Below, piece by piece: positions 30,139 to 38,790 of a DNA stretch of 64,000 nucleotides (within the stretch, counting starts at the first letter, position 1; each line of letters starts with the position of its first letter). The DNA comes from Rhizobiaceae bacterium. Its GTDB lineage: Bacteria; Pseudomonadota; Alphaproteobacteria; Rhizobiales; Rhizobiaceae. The DNA lies in NCBI GenBank assembly GCA_023953835.1, contig JAMLJB010000001.1:2949501-3013500 (forward strand), in the 5' to 3' direction. The notes beneath the pieces are model-generated. The model had not been told where the DNA came from, did not search any database, and saw only the letters and a program-made list of their open reading frames with translations. Both the position numbers and the translations under genes were made by a program.

Positions 30139-31185
30139 GTGAGTAGACTTCAGACCTTTTCGGCGCGCGCGCGCCACGCCGCCATCCGCATCGGGCTGGA
30201 GGCGATAAACCTGATTCCGCCGGCTCTTCAACGCGGACCGTGGACGGGCAGGGGCATCGTGTTCACTTTGCACCATGTGCGCCCCGCGCAGACACATCCG
30301 TTCCAGCCCAACGCTATACTTTCGATCACGCCGCAGTTTCTCGATTCCGCGATAGGTGTCGCGCTCGAATGCGGGCTGACACCCGTTCGCCTCGAAGATG
30401 TTCCCGCGCTGCTCGCGGACGACGGCGCGCCGCGCTTTTTCGCGGTCACGCTGGACGACGGCTACAGGAACAATGCGCAATATGCCGCGCCTGTGTTCGC
30501 GCGGTATGGGGTGCCCTATACGATTTTCGCCACCGCTGGCTTCTGGGATCGCTCGCGCACGCCGTGGTGGGAAGTGGCCGAGCGCATGTTGCAGCGAAGC
30601 GAAACCCTTACCTTCGATTTCGGCGACGGCGAAAGGGTGCATCCGGCGGGTTCTGTCGCGCAAAAGCAGGCGCTTTTCTCCCGGCTGGCAGCGTTCGTGA
30701 ACACAAATGAAGAAGATGCCGCGATTGGCCGCATCGATGCCGCTGCGCTTCGGTGTGGCGTTGTGCCGGTCGACCTCCTCGCGGAACTCGTCATGGACGC
30801 GGGCGAGCTTCGCGATCTGGCCGCACGCGACCCGCTGGCATCGATCGGGGCGCACAGCCTGACGCATTCCAACTTCGCGCGACTCGATGCCGAACGGCTG
30901 AGGACAGAGATAGAAGGGTCCGTGGCAGCGGTGGAAGCGCTCACAGGGGTGAGGCCAAAGGCTTTCGCCTATCCCTATGGCTGGTCGACCGCCGCCGGAG
31001 AGCGCGAAGCCCGGGCGGTCGCCGATGCCGGGCTGGCTGTCGGTGTGACGACCCGCCCGGGCGTCCTGAAAGGCGGTGCGGCAACGAATATGCACCTGCT
31101 GCCGCGCATATCCCTCAACGGATTCTACCAGCAGCCGCGCTTCGTGCGCGCGCTGATAACGGGTTTGCCATTCCTGTTCCGGTAG
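30139..31185 (+). CDS. Polysaccharide deacetylase family protein (NodB-like)
   Basis: A 348-residue carbohydrate esterase 4-type protein. The NodB motif TLDDGY gives the catalytic Asp106 and metal Asp107. The metal histidines are His239 and His243 in SIGAHSLTH, and AYPYGW is the later conserved motif. A C-terminal segment ends in LLPRISLNGFYQ. I chose GTG 30139 (VSRLQTF) because the upstream residues look unrelated; GTG 30073 and GTG 30130 are alternatives and no strong ribosome-binding site decides between them. A long insert (about residues 135-230) lies between the two metal motifs. It probably acts on an N- or O-acetylated surface polysaccharide; substrate unknown. Confidence 0.82.
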   Translation: MSRLQTFSARARHAAIRIGLEAINLIPPALQRGPWTGRGIVFTLHHVRPAQTHPFQPNAILSITPQFLDSAIGVALECGLTPVRLEDVPALLADDGAPRFFAVTLDDGYRNNAQYAAPVFARYGVPYTIFATAGFWDRSRTPWWEVAERMLQRSETLTFDFGDGERVHPAGSVAQKQALFSRLAAFVNTNEEDAAIGRIDAAALRCGVVPVDLLAELVMDAGELRDLAARDPLASIGAHSLTHSNFARLDAERLRTEIEGSVAAVEALTGVRPKAFAYPYGWSTAAGEREARAVADAGLAVGVTTRPGVLKGGAATNMHLLPRISLNGFYQQPRFVRALITGLPFLFR

Positions 31186-31266
31186 CTTCATTTCGTTTGA
31201 AATTCTGACGCGTTTGGCTAAACCAGACGCGCACCCAGTTTCACAGCCATTGTTCGGGAGGCGCCC

Positions 31267-32682
31267 TTGGAACACGACGAGGAGAAAGCGCCCGCACCCG
31301 AAGTGGGCGCGCTGCCGGTCACAGCCGACATCTATGACGAAGACGGCGTGGTCCGCGCGTCCTATCTTGCGCAGATCGGCGCGGCCATTGCCGACCGCGA
31401 CGTCATCTCGCTCAAGGCCGATGTCGGAAAGCTGCACCAGTCCGAGCTTGGCGACCTTCTCGAGGCGCTGTTGCCCGAACAGCGGCGCGCCCTTGTCGAC
31501 CTGCTCGGCAAGGATTTCGATTTCTCCGCGCTCACCGAGGTCGACGACGCCATCCGCGCCGAGATCGTCGATCACCTGCCCAACGACCAGATCGCGAATG
31601 CCGTCCAGGACCTCGATTCGGATGACGCGGTCTACATTCTGGAGGACATGGACGAGGAGGACCGGCAGGAAATCCTCTCCAAGCTTCCGTTCACGGAGCG
31701 TATCCGCCTCAAGCGCGCCCTCGATTATCCCGAGGAGACCGCCGGTCGGCGCATGCAGACCGAGTTCGTCGCCGTTCCGCCTTTCTGGACGGTGGGCCAG
31801 ACGATCGACTACATGCGTGAGGAAACAGATCTTCCAGACCGCTTCACCCAGATTTTCGTCATCGATCCGACCTTCAAGCTGCTCGGCGCGGTCGATCTGG
31901 ACCAGATCCTGCGCACCAAGCGCGCGACCAAGATCGAAGACATCATGCACGAGACGCGCTACGCGATCCCGGCCACGATGGACCAGGAAGAGGCGGCGCG
32001 CGAGTTCGAGCAATATGACCTGTTGTCTGCCGCCGTCGTCGACGAAAACGACCGCCTCGTCGGCGTGCTCACCATCGACGACGTGGTCGATGTCATCCAG
32101 CAGGAGGCCGAGGAGGACCTCATGCGCATGGGCGGCGTCGGTGACGAAGAACTTTCCGACACCGTTTTCGCGGCGTCGCGGTCGCGAGTTCCCTGGTTGG
32201 CGGTGAACCTGCTTACGGCCTTTCTCGCCGCCTCGGTCATTGGGTTGTTCGATGAAACGATCCAGAAGATCGTGGCGCTTGCCGTGCTGATGCCGATCGT
32301 GGCGGGCATGGGCGGCAATGCCGGTTCGCAGACCATGACCGTCACGGTACGCGCGCTCGCGACGCGGGAAATCGACATTTACAATGCGGGCCGCATCATC
32401 CGCCGTGAAATTGGCGTCGGCTTCATCAACGGGCTGGTGTTCGCGGTTCTCGTCGGGCTGGTGGCTACATTCTGGTTCGGCAACCAGAACATCGGCGGCA
32501 TCATTGCTGCGGCAATGGTCATCAACATGTTTGCCGCCGCGCTTGCGGGCATCATGATCCCGCTTCTGCTGGCCAAGCTCGGTGCGGACCCTGCCGTTTC
32601 CTCCTCGGTCTTCGTGACGGCGGTCACCGACAGCGTCGGCTTCTTTGCCTTTCTCGGGCTGGCGACATGGTGGTTCGGCTGA
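31267..32682 (+). CDS. mgtE: Magnesium transporter MgtE
   Basis: A 471-residue Mg2+ channel/transporter of the inner membrane. Residues about 40-160 form the acidic superhelical N domain, 160-285 two CBS domains that sense cytosolic Mg2+, and 310-471 five transmembrane helices with the pore motif GGNAGSQ. The start is TTG 31267, supported by GGGAGG six bases upstream. It stands alone, with 81 bases after the deacetylase and 80 before the MerR gene. Confidence 0.93.
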   Translation: MEHDEEKAPAPEVGALPVTADIYDEDGVVRASYLAQIGAAIADRDVISLKADVGKLHQSELGDLLEALLPEQRRALVDLLGKDFDFSALTEVDDAIRAEIVDHLPNDQIANAVQDLDSDDAVYILEDMDEEDRQEILSKLPFTERIRLKRALDYPEETAGRRMQTEFVAVPPFWTVGQTIDYMREETDLPDRFTQIFVIDPTFKLLGAVDLDQILRTKRATKIEDIMHETRYAIPATMDQEEAAREFEQYDLLSAAVVDENDRLVGVLTIDDVVDVIQQEAEEDLMRMGGVGDEELSDTVFAASRSRVPWLAVNLLTAFLAASVIGLFDETIQKIVALAVLMPIVAGMGGNAGSQTMTVTVRALATREIDIYNAGRIIRREIGVGFINGLVFAVLVGLVATFWFGNQNIGGIIAAAMVINMFAAALAGIMIPLLLAKLGADPAVSSSVFVTAVTDSVGFFAFLGLATWWFG

Positions 32683-32702
32683 ACCCCAAAAAGACGGCGC
32701 AA

Positions 32703-32718
32703 TTGACTTTTACGTAAA
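32703..32718 (+). promoter_or_regulatory. MerR-type operator candidate
   Basis: TTGACTTTTACGTAAA contains the perfect palindrome TTTACGTAAA (32709-32718) and includes a -35-like TTGACT. It lies 44 bases before the merR-family gene. Sites of this TTnACGTAAA type are known upstream of LiuR-like MerR regulators in proteobacteria; here autoregulation is inferred from position. Confidence 0.5.
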
Positions 32719-32762
32719 TGCCGTGGCACCCTTAGCCGACGCAACTGAATCGGGACGCCCCA

Positions 32763-33149
32763 ATGCGGGAGTATTATTCGATCACCGAACTCACCCGAGA
32801 GTTCGACATTTCGACACGAACGCTGCGCTTTTATGAGGACGAGGGCCTCATACAGCCGGTTCGGCGTGGCCGCACGCGGCTGTTCCGGCCTTCCGACCGG
32901 CATCTCGTGCGGCAGATCCTGCGGGGGAAGCGGCTCGGCTTTTCGATCAACGAGATACGCGAGATCATTCAGATGTATAAGGAGCCGCCCGGCGAGGTCG
33001 GACAGCTCAAGCTGATGATCCAGCGCATGCACGAGAAGCGTGAACACCTGCGCCAGAAGCGGCGCGACCTTGAAGAAACCCTTGCCGAACTCGATCAGGC
33101 GGAAGAAGCCTGCGTCGAAAGGCTGGCCGAACTTGGCGTGAACACCTAG
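32763..33149 (+). CDS. MerR family transcriptional regulator
   Basis: A 128-residue regulator with an N-terminal winged helix (YSITELTREFDISTRTLRFY, residues 5-24, then EGLIQPVRRGRTRLF) and a C-terminal coiled coil (about 78-115). There is no metal-binding cysteine loop, so it belongs with the LiuR/fatty-acid-type MerR proteins rather than MerR proper. Its stop overlaps the deoD stop on the opposite strand by four bases. Targets are unknown; a likely operator lies just upstream of it. Confidence 0.85.
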   Translation: MREYYSITELTREFDISTRTLRFYEDEGLIQPVRRGRTRLFRPSDRHLVRQILRGKRLGFSINEIREIIQMYKEPPGEVGQLKLMIQRMHEKREHLRQKRRDLEETLAELDQAEEACVERLAELGVNT

Positions 33150-33853
33150 TCCGTCGCCACGTCCAGCGCCAGCTTCACCATGTCCTTCAGCGAGTTTTGT
33201 CGGTCGTCGGCGCTCATTTCGTCGTGCGTAACAAGGCAGTCCGTCATGGTGCAGATCGCGAGCGCGCGTGCGCCGAACCTTGCGGCCAGCAGGTAAAGGG
33301 CCGCCGCCTCCATTTCGACCCCGAGCACGCCATGCGCGGCAAGCTTCTCATAGGCGGTGAAGCCGTCCTGCTGGTAGAAGATATCGCTGGACAGGATGTT
33401 GCAGGTGTGGCTGCGCAGGCCCGCTTTTTCGGCAAGCCGGACCGCCGCCGACAAAAGCCCGAAATCGGCGATGGGCGCATAGGCGTAACCCGGAAACGCA
33501 TCGCGCACGATGGCGGAATCCGTGGTGGCGGCCTGTGCGATGACGAGGTCGCGGACCTTGACCCGGGTGCTCAGGCCGCCGCAGGTGCCGACGCGGATCA
33601 GCTTGCCGACGCCATAGACATTGATGAGCTCGTGCACGTAGATCGAGAGCGACGGCTGGCCCATTCCCGTTGCCTGCACGGAGATCGGCTTGCCGCCATA
33701 GGTGCCGGTAAAGCCGAGGCAATTGCGCACGCCGTTGACCTGGACCGGGTTCTCGAAGAATGTCTCGGCGATCCATTTCGCGCGCAGCGGATCGCCGGGC
33801 AGAAGCACCGCTTCAGCATAGTCTCCGGGCGCGGCTGCGTTGTGCGGGGTCAT
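33146..33853 (-). CDS. deoD: Purine-nucleoside phosphorylase, DeoD type
   Basis: A 235-residue hexameric-type phosphorylase that cleaves purine (deoxy)nucleosides with phosphate. Readable signatures are LPGDPLRAKWIAE, GMGQPSLSIYVHEL, RVGTCGGL and the substrate loop GVEMEAAALY; the catalytic Asp is in CTMTDCLVTHDE. Length is normal. It follows an AT-rich 52-base gap, which probably contains its promoter. Confidence 0.94.
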   Translation of the reverse strand: MTPHNAAAPGDYAEAVLLPGDPLRAKWIAETFFENPVQVNGVRNCLGFTGTYGGKPISVQATGMGQPSLSIYVHELINVYGVGKLIRVGTCGGLSTRVKVRDLVIAQAATTDSAIVRDAFPGYAYAPIADFGLLSAAVRLAEKAGLRSHTCNILSSDIFYQQDGFTAYEKLAAHGVLGVEMEAAALYLLAARFGARALAICTMTDCLVTHDEMSADDRQNSLKDMVKLALDVATD

Positions 33854-33905
33854 GGCCTACCTCATTTTTTGAATCAGGAAACAATTCCAATATATTGAAA
33901 TATAT

Positions 33906-34376
33906 CTATATCCAGCGTCGCACACGCTTGGTGTAGTCGACATATTTCTTGCCGAAGCGCTGGTTGAGGTGCTTTTCCTCACGCTCGATCGCCAGCTTCT
34001 GCGTGGCGAAGGCCGCCACGATCCCGAACAGGATGAACCAGAGGCTTTGGCTCAATAGCCCTATGCCGATCATCAATGTCGTGTTTCCGAGATAGATCGG
34101 ATTGCGGCTCAACCCGAAGGCGCCGGTGGTCAGCAGATGTTGTGCGGAGCTGGTGGGCATGATCGGGGTTTTTGCCTTGCGCATGGCGCTCATCGCGGAG
34201 AAGTCGAGCGCGAGCGCGCCGGCGATGCAGATGCCGCCGATGGCGAACAGGAAATCGGCAAGCGGCGAGCCGATCCATGGCAAGGGGTAGAGCCAGTCCG
34301 CCACGACCGCAGCCGCGACGGCGGCAATGTAGATCAGCGGCGGCCATGGGATTCGGTTTGGCGGTTCCAAGGTCAT
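33906..34376 (-). CDS. Isoprenylcysteine carboxyl methyltransferase-like membrane protein
   Basis: A 156-residue membrane protein with about four helices and the ICMT/PEMT-type C-terminal signature (GLSRNPIYLGN, then EREEKHLNQRFG and YTKRVRRWI). This family uses S-adenosylmethionine to methylate lipid-like or isoprenoid substrates, but bacterial substrates are mostly unknown. ATG 34376 is chosen because it overlaps the upstream stop (ATGA), indicating coupling. Confidence 0.8.
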   Translation of the reverse strand: MTLEPPNRIPWPPLIYIAAVAAAVVADWLYPLPWIGSPLADFLFAIGGICIAGALALDFSAMSAMRKAKTPIMPTSSAQHLLTTGAFGLSRNPIYLGNTTLMIGIGLLSQSLWFILFGIVAAFATQKLAIEREEKHLNQRFGKKYVDYTKRVRRWI

Positions 34377-35368
34377 TGCGTGTTCCCTCCCGACAGCGCG
34401 TCCTGTGTCCTGATCGTGCATCCGGCGGCGAGATCCTGCACCGTTTCACGCTGTTCGTCCGATTGGCCGGAGCCGAACATGCCGTCCAGCAAGCCGGCTG
34501 TCTGCAACTCGTCCAGCATACAGACGCAATAGGCCGAACAGAAGTCGGCTTCCCGCGTCTGTTCGCAGGTGCGCTGGCAGGCCGGAACGAATTGCATCTC
34601 GCTGGAGACGGGCGCGGGCGGCGCAAGCTGCGTAGCGACCCAGACCAGCCCGATCAGCACCGGCTGGTGAATGAGGTAGAAGGCAAGGCTGTGGCGACCG
34701 ATGAAACCGAGGGGCCGCGCCCATGCCGGTTCTGCAACCCGGCGCAGCTTATCGAAAGACCCGGCGCGCTGCGAAAGCTTCGCCGCCGCAATGCCGATGA
34801 GCACTGCGCCGAACCATGGAAAAAGCGGCACGTAGTCATTGGAACGCGGCGCGGCTGGCGCAAGCCCGACCCACCAGAGCGTCGGGTGGGCGAAAATGTC
34901 CGAGCGCGCGAAGTGGGGCGCGGCAATCACCAGCGCCGCCACAACAAGCGTCAGCAAGGCGGGCAGGCGCAGGAAGGCGAGGCCCAGAATGCTCGCCAGC
35001 GCGATCTGGTGGAGGATGCCGAAAAAGATGAACGCCTGCGGCGTCGCCAGATAGGTCGCCGCGCTGATGAGCGCCGCCGCGCCTGCGACCATGGCAAGTC
35101 GTTTGAGGAACGGTCGCCAGCGTATCCCTTCGGCATGGGCGAGGAACAGGCTGACGCCGACGAGGAAGAGGAACGACGAGGCGATGCAGCGCGCGAAAAG
35201 CTTCCAGCCGCCCGCTGCGGTCATTCCGGGCGCGGCATAGCCAAAAAATTCGAGGTCCCACGCGAAATGATAAATCGCCATCGCAATGAGGGCCGCGCCG
35301 CGCGCCATGTCGATCGGGGCGATCCGGCCTTTCGCGTGGGCGGGCGCTGATGCTTCAGTCATCGTCAT
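34373..35368 (-). CDS. DUF1624 family membrane protein (acyltransferase-like)
   Basis: A 331-residue protein with about eight transmembrane helices and the DUF1624 N-terminus RIAPIDMARGAALIAMAIYH. The family resembles YeiB and the heparan-alpha-glucosaminide acetyltransferase superfamily. A C-terminal cysteine-rich segment (CQRTCEQTREADFCSAYCVC, residues about 264-283) lies outside the last helix and is unusual; it could form disulfides in the periplasm. It is coupled to the downstream ICMT-like gene. Confidence 0.75.
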   Translation of the reverse strand: MTMTEASAPAHAKGRIAPIDMARGAALIAMAIYHFAWDLEFFGYAAPGMTAAGGWKLFARCIASSFLFLVGVSLFLAHAEGIRWRPFLKRLAMVAGAAALISAATYLATPQAFIFFGILHQIALASILGLAFLRLPALLTLVVAALVIAAPHFARSDIFAHPTLWWVGLAPAAPRSNDYVPLFPWFGAVLIGIAAAKLSQRAGSFDKLRRVAEPAWARPLGFIGRHSLAFYLIHQPVLIGLVWVATQLAPPAPVSSEMQFVPACQRTCEQTREADFCSAYCVCMLDELQTAGLLDGMFGSGQSDEQRETVQDLAAGCTIRTQDALSGGNTQ

Positions 35369-35502
35369 GGTGCGAATCTCGTAACTTCGACTGGGAACCG
35401 TTCAGCGTTACCATGCGGGGTGCCGCCCGGTGAAGCGTCGCGGCGGCGACATGAGGGGGCGGAAATTGGTTTGCCGCAACCGGGGTTTGTGCCTATAGTC
35501 CG

Positions 35503-35684
35503 TTCGTCGTCGGTTCCCTTGTGGAGCCAACAGGGAATGCGGTTATGGCCTCGGGGCCGGATGCCGCGGCTGCCCCCGCAACTGTGTGCGGTGAGTTCGA
35601 TCCGACTTGGCCACTGAAGCCCCGGCTTCGGGAAGGCAGGATCAGAGCGACGAACCGCGAGCCAGGAGACCTGCCGGCGACGAA
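35503..35684 (+). promoter_or_regulatory. Cobalamin (B12) riboswitch
   Basis: The closing stem P1 pairs TTCGTCGTCGG (35503-35513) with CCGGCGACGAA (35674-35684). Inside are the GGGAATGCGGT element, the CCCCCGCAACTGT segment, the B12-box-type GCCACTGAAGCC...GGGAAGGC, and GAGCCAGGAGACCTGCC. These are the conserved core of the adenosylcobalamin riboswitch. Downstream, a GTCCTC/GAGGAC hairpin (35697-35713) lies just before the cbtB ribosome-binding site. It is expected to repress cbtB-cbtA-cobU-cobO when cobalamin is abundant. Confidence 0.95.
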
Positions 35685-35728
35685 TTGCAGCTTCCGGTCC
35701 TCGGGTGGAGGACATTAAGGAGAGGAAT

Positions 35729-35905
35729 ATGAACGCTAATACTTCGTCACTCGGCGGCGTTTCGTCGTCGTCGCGCGTGCTGCAACTGGCGCTTGCCGGG
35801 TTGCTCGGGCTTTTCATCGTGGGTTTCTCGGGCTTCGCCCCGATGGAAGTGGTGCACAACGCCGCCCATGATTATCGCCATTCCATGGCTTTTCCCTGCC
35901 ACTAA
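35729..35905 (+). CDS. cbtB: CbtB family protein (cobalt transport accessory)
   Basis: A 58-residue protein with one transmembrane helix (about residues 18-38) and a His-rich C-terminus (HNAAHDYRHSMAFPCH) that can bind cobalt. ATG 35729 with AAGGAG upstream is chosen over longer readings into the riboswitch. CbtB with CbtA forms a B12-regulated cobalt uptake system in many proteobacteria, and the riboswitch directly upstream supports that. Confidence 0.9.
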   Translation: MNANTSSLGGVSSSSRVLQLALAGLLGLFIVGFSGFAPMEVVHNAAHDYRHSMAFPCH

Positions 35906-35919
35906 GAAGGGAACATCAC

Positions 35920-36690
35920 ATGGCTATATTTCGTAACACCGTGTTCGTCGCGGTGGTCGCGGGGCTGTTTGCAGGGCTGGTCATGGCCGCCATGCAAAGC
36001 TTCACCACCGTTCCGCTGATTCTTCAGGCGGAGACCTTCGAAAATGCAGGCGAGGCTGCGCCCGCCGCTGCTGCGACCGAACATGCTCATGATGCCGCCG
36101 CGCCGACCCACAGCCACGATGCGGCTGCTCCCGCCCATGAGCACGACCCCGATGCCTGGTCGCCCGCCGACGGCTTCGAGCGCACATTCTATACGGTTGC
36201 CGCAAACGTCGTGACGTCGATCGGCTTCGCCCTGATTCTGCTCGTCGCCTCGGAACTGACGGGTGGCATTGCGTCATGGCGGCAGGGCGTGCTTTGGGGT
36301 CTTGCCGGCTTTGCCGTGTTCACGCTCGCACCGGGGCTCGGCCTTCCGCCGGAGCTTCCCGCAATGCCGGCGGCTGAACTCGGCGACCGCCAGTTGTGGT
36401 GGTGGTTCGCCGTCATCGCAACCGCCGCCGGGCTTGCGCTGATGGCATTTCGCGGCACGGTGGTCTGGTCGCTTGTCGGGCTCGCGCTGATCGTCGTTCC
36501 GCATCTCGTCGGCGCGCCGCAGCCGGTCAGCCATGAATCGCCGATCCCGGAAAACCTGCATCACCAGTTCGTGGTCATCACAACCGTGACCAACCTGGTT
36601 TTCTGGGTTGTGCTGGGCGGACTGGCCGGAGCCTTGCGCGATCGCTTTTTCGCGAGCGCGGACAACAGCTTGCAAGGCAAACTTGCCTGA
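35920..36690 (+). CDS. cbtA: CbtA family cobalt transporter
   Basis: A 256-residue membrane protein with about five transmembrane helices. A His/Asp-rich loop after the first helix (EHAHDAAAPTHSHDAAA and following HEHDPD, residues about 50-75) is a likely metal-capture segment. It lies 14 bases after cbtB, and its 3' end overlaps the start of cobU. Confidence 0.9.
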   Translation: MAIFRNTVFVAVVAGLFAGLVMAAMQSFTTVPLILQAETFENAGEAAPAAAATEHAHDAAAPTHSHDAAAPAHEHDPDAWSPADGFERTFYTVAANVVTSIGFALILLVASELTGGIASWRQGVLWGLAGFAVFTLAPGLGLPPELPAMPAAELGDRQLWWWFAVIATAAGLALMAFRGTVVWSLVGLALIVVPHLVGAPQPVSHESPIPENLHHQFVVITTVTNLVFWVVLGGLAGALRDRFFASADNSLQGKLA

Positions 36691-37189
36691 GCTTACCTTC
36701 ATCCTGGGCGGTGCGCGTTCCGGCAAGAGCGCGCATGCCGAACGGCTCATCGAACTCTTGCCTGCACCGTGGCTCTACATCGCCACGGCGCAGGCATTCG
36801 ACGATGAAATGCGCGAGCGTATCCGGCAGCACCGGCACCGGCGCGGCGACGGATGGCAGACCCTGGAATCGCCGCTCGATCTGGCCGACGCGTTGGGCCG
36901 TGTTCCGCACCACCAGCCGGTCCTGGTCGATTGCCTCACGCTTTGGTTGACAAACCAGATGCTGGCTGAAGCCGATTGCGAGGCTGCGGGCGCTGGGTTG
37001 ATGGATGTGCTTTCGCGGCCGCGCGGGCCGTGGTTCGTGGTTTCCAACGAGGTCGGATTGGGTATCGTGCCTGACAACGCGCTGGCGCGGCGCTTTCGCG
37101 ACGAGGCGGGGCGGCTCAACCAGCGCGTTGCGGCGGTGGCCGACCGTGTGCTGTTCATGGTGGCGGGCTTGCCGATGCAGGTGAAATGA
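36683..37189 (+). CDS. cobU: Adenosylcobinamide kinase / adenosylcobinamide-phosphate guanylyltransferase
   Basis: A 168-residue bifunctional enzyme (CobU, also called CobP) that phosphorylates adenosylcobinamide and attaches GMP for the nucleotide loop. The P-loop GGARSGKS is at residues 8-15, and LTLWLTNQM and VSNEVGLGIVPDN are family signatures. The start TTG 36683 overlaps the cbtA stop and places the P-loop at its normal position; a longer reading runs inside cbtA. Confidence 0.9.
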   Translation: MPELTFILGGARSGKSAHAERLIELLPAPWLYIATAQAFDDEMRERIRQHRHRRGDGWQTLESPLDLADALGRVPHHQPVLVDCLTLWLTNQMLAEADCEAAGAGLMDVLSRPRGPWFVVSNEVGLGIVPDNALARRFRDEAGRLNQRVAAVADRVLFMVAGLPMQVK

Positions 37190-37803
37190 TGCGCGAAATT
37201 TCCGAAAGCGAGGCCGAGCGGCACAAGGCCAAGATGGCGAAGCGCAAATCCGTTCAGGATGCGGAAGTTGCGGGCAAGACCGTCGAAAAGGGCCTGCTGA
37301 TCGTCAACACGGGACCGGGCAAGGGCAAGACCACCGCCGCATTCGGGCTCGCGCTGCGCATGCTTGGCTATGGGCGGCGCGTCGGCGTTGTCCAGTTCGT
37401 CAAGGGCGCGTGGCATTCGGGCGAAAAGGATGCCTTCGCCGCCTTCGGCGACAGGATCGTCTGGCACACAATGGGTGAGGGTTTCACCTGGGAGACGCAG
37501 GATTTGCAGCGCGACATCGCCGCCGCCGAGGCCGCTTGGGCAAAGGCGCTGGAACTGATGGCGGACCCGTCCATCAGCCTCATTGTCTTTGACGAACTCA
37601 ACATTGCCCTGCGCTATGACTATCTCGACGTGGATCGCGTCGTTGAAGCGCTGAAGGCGCGCCGACCGGACCTGCATATCGTCGTCACTGGCCGCAACGC
37701 GAAGCCTGCCTTGGTCGAAGCCGCCGACCTCGTGACCGAAATGGGTGCGGTGAAGCATCATTTCGCCTCCGGCGTGAAGGCGCAGAAGGGAATCGAGTTT
37801 TAG
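37186..37803 (+). CDS. cobO: Cob(I)yrinic acid a,c-diamide adenosyltransferase
   Basis: A 205-residue corrinoid adenosyltransferase of the CobO/BtuR type, which adds the adenosyl ligand to cob(I)alamin or its precursors. The P-loop TGPGKGKTT is at residues 42-50, and VFDELNIAL and VVTGRNAKPALVEAADLVTE are conserved. It overlaps cobU by four bases and ends the riboswitch-led operon. cobD is convergent 27 bases away. Confidence 0.94.
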   Translation: MMREISESEAERHKAKMAKRKSVQDAEVAGKTVEKGLLIVNTGPGKGKTTAAFGLALRMLGYGRRVGVVQFVKGAWHSGEKDAFAAFGDRIVWHTMGEGFTWETQDLQRDIAAAEAAWAKALELMADPSISLIVFDELNIALRYDYLDVDRVVEALKARRPDLHIVVTGRNAKPALVEAADLVTEMGAVKHHFASGVKAQKGIEF

Positions 37804-37830
37804 GCGTTTGTGCCGCACAGACGCCGGTCC

Positions 37831-38790
37831 TTAGTACGTAATCCCCAGCAATGCGCAGGCCGCAAACAGCGTGATCACCAGCGCATCGGCGGTCCAGTAC
37901 AGACGCAGCGCGCGCCTGATGTCGGCGGCGGAGGCGTTGCGCCTGCCGCCTTCGCCCATGAAGGCGTCCTGCACCATCACGCCGCCATAGGAGCGCGGGC
38001 CGGCCAGCGACAGGCCGAGCGCGCCGGCCATGGCGGCTTCGGGCCAACCGGCATTGGGCGAGCGGTGTTTGCCTGCGTCGCGTCTCACCGCGTTCCATGC
38101 GCCGCGCCAGTCCGCATCGTATCGCAGCCATGCCGCGCCGACGATCACCAGCGCCGTCAGCCGCGACGCGGGCAGATTGACGAGATCGTCCAAGCGCGCG
38201 GCGGCCCGGCCGAAGTCTCGATATTTTTCGCTCCGGTGGCCGATCATCGAATCGGCTGTGTTGGCAGCCTTGTAGGCTGCTCCGCCACCAAGGCCGCCGA
38301 CGCCCAGCCAGAAGGCCGGCGCCACGACACCGTCGGAGAAATTCTCCGCGAGGCTTTCGATTGCCGCGCGGCAGATGGCGGCCTCGTCAAGCTGCTCGGG
38401 GTCGCGCCCGACGATCTGCGAAACCGCCGCGCGGCCCGCATCGATGCCGCCGCTTTCCAGCGCATCGGCCACTGCCTCGACATGTCTGGCAAGGCTGCGC
38501 TGCGCGAGCAGTGAACTCCCGACAAGGCCGCACAGGATCACGCCGATCCACCCCCGACCAAGGAAACCCTGCACCATCAACCCTGCAAGCGCGGGCACGA
38601 GTACGATCACCAGCGCCGCAAACAGGCCCGCGCGCCGACGCGCCTTCGGCGCATATTCGGGCCGGTTCAGAACATTATCCAATCTGGAGATCAGGCCGCC
38701 GATCCAGATAACCGGATGACCGATTGATTTGACCAGGCGCTCCGGGTAGCCGATGCACAGCTCGAATACGAGGGATAAAAGGGTGAGCAT
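37831..38790 (-). CDS. cobD: Adenosylcobinamide-phosphate synthase CobD/CbiB
   Basis: A 319-residue membrane protein that attaches aminopropanol (or its phosphate) to adenosylcobyric acid. Signatures include GYPERLVKSIGHPVIWIG near the N-terminus, ESLAENFSDGVVAPAFW in the middle, and NAGWPEAAMAGALG and DIRRALRLYWTADAL near the C-terminus. ATG 38790 gives the family-typical N-terminus. Its start codon overlaps that of cobC on the other strand. Confidence 0.91.
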   Translation of the reverse strand: MLTLLSLVFELCIGYPERLVKSIGHPVIWIGGLISRLDNVLNRPEYAPKARRRAGLFAALVIVLVPALAGLMVQGFLGRGWIGVILCGLVGSSLLAQRSLARHVEAVADALESGGIDAGRAAVSQIVGRDPEQLDEAAICRAAIESLAENFSDGVVAPAFWLGVGGLGGGAAYKAANTADSMIGHRSEKYRDFGRAAARLDDLVNLPASRLTALVIVGAAWLRYDADWRGAWNAVRRDAGKHRSPNAGWPEAAMAGALGLSLAGPRSYGGVMVQDAFMGEGGRRNASAADIRRALRLYWTADALVITLFAACALLGITY

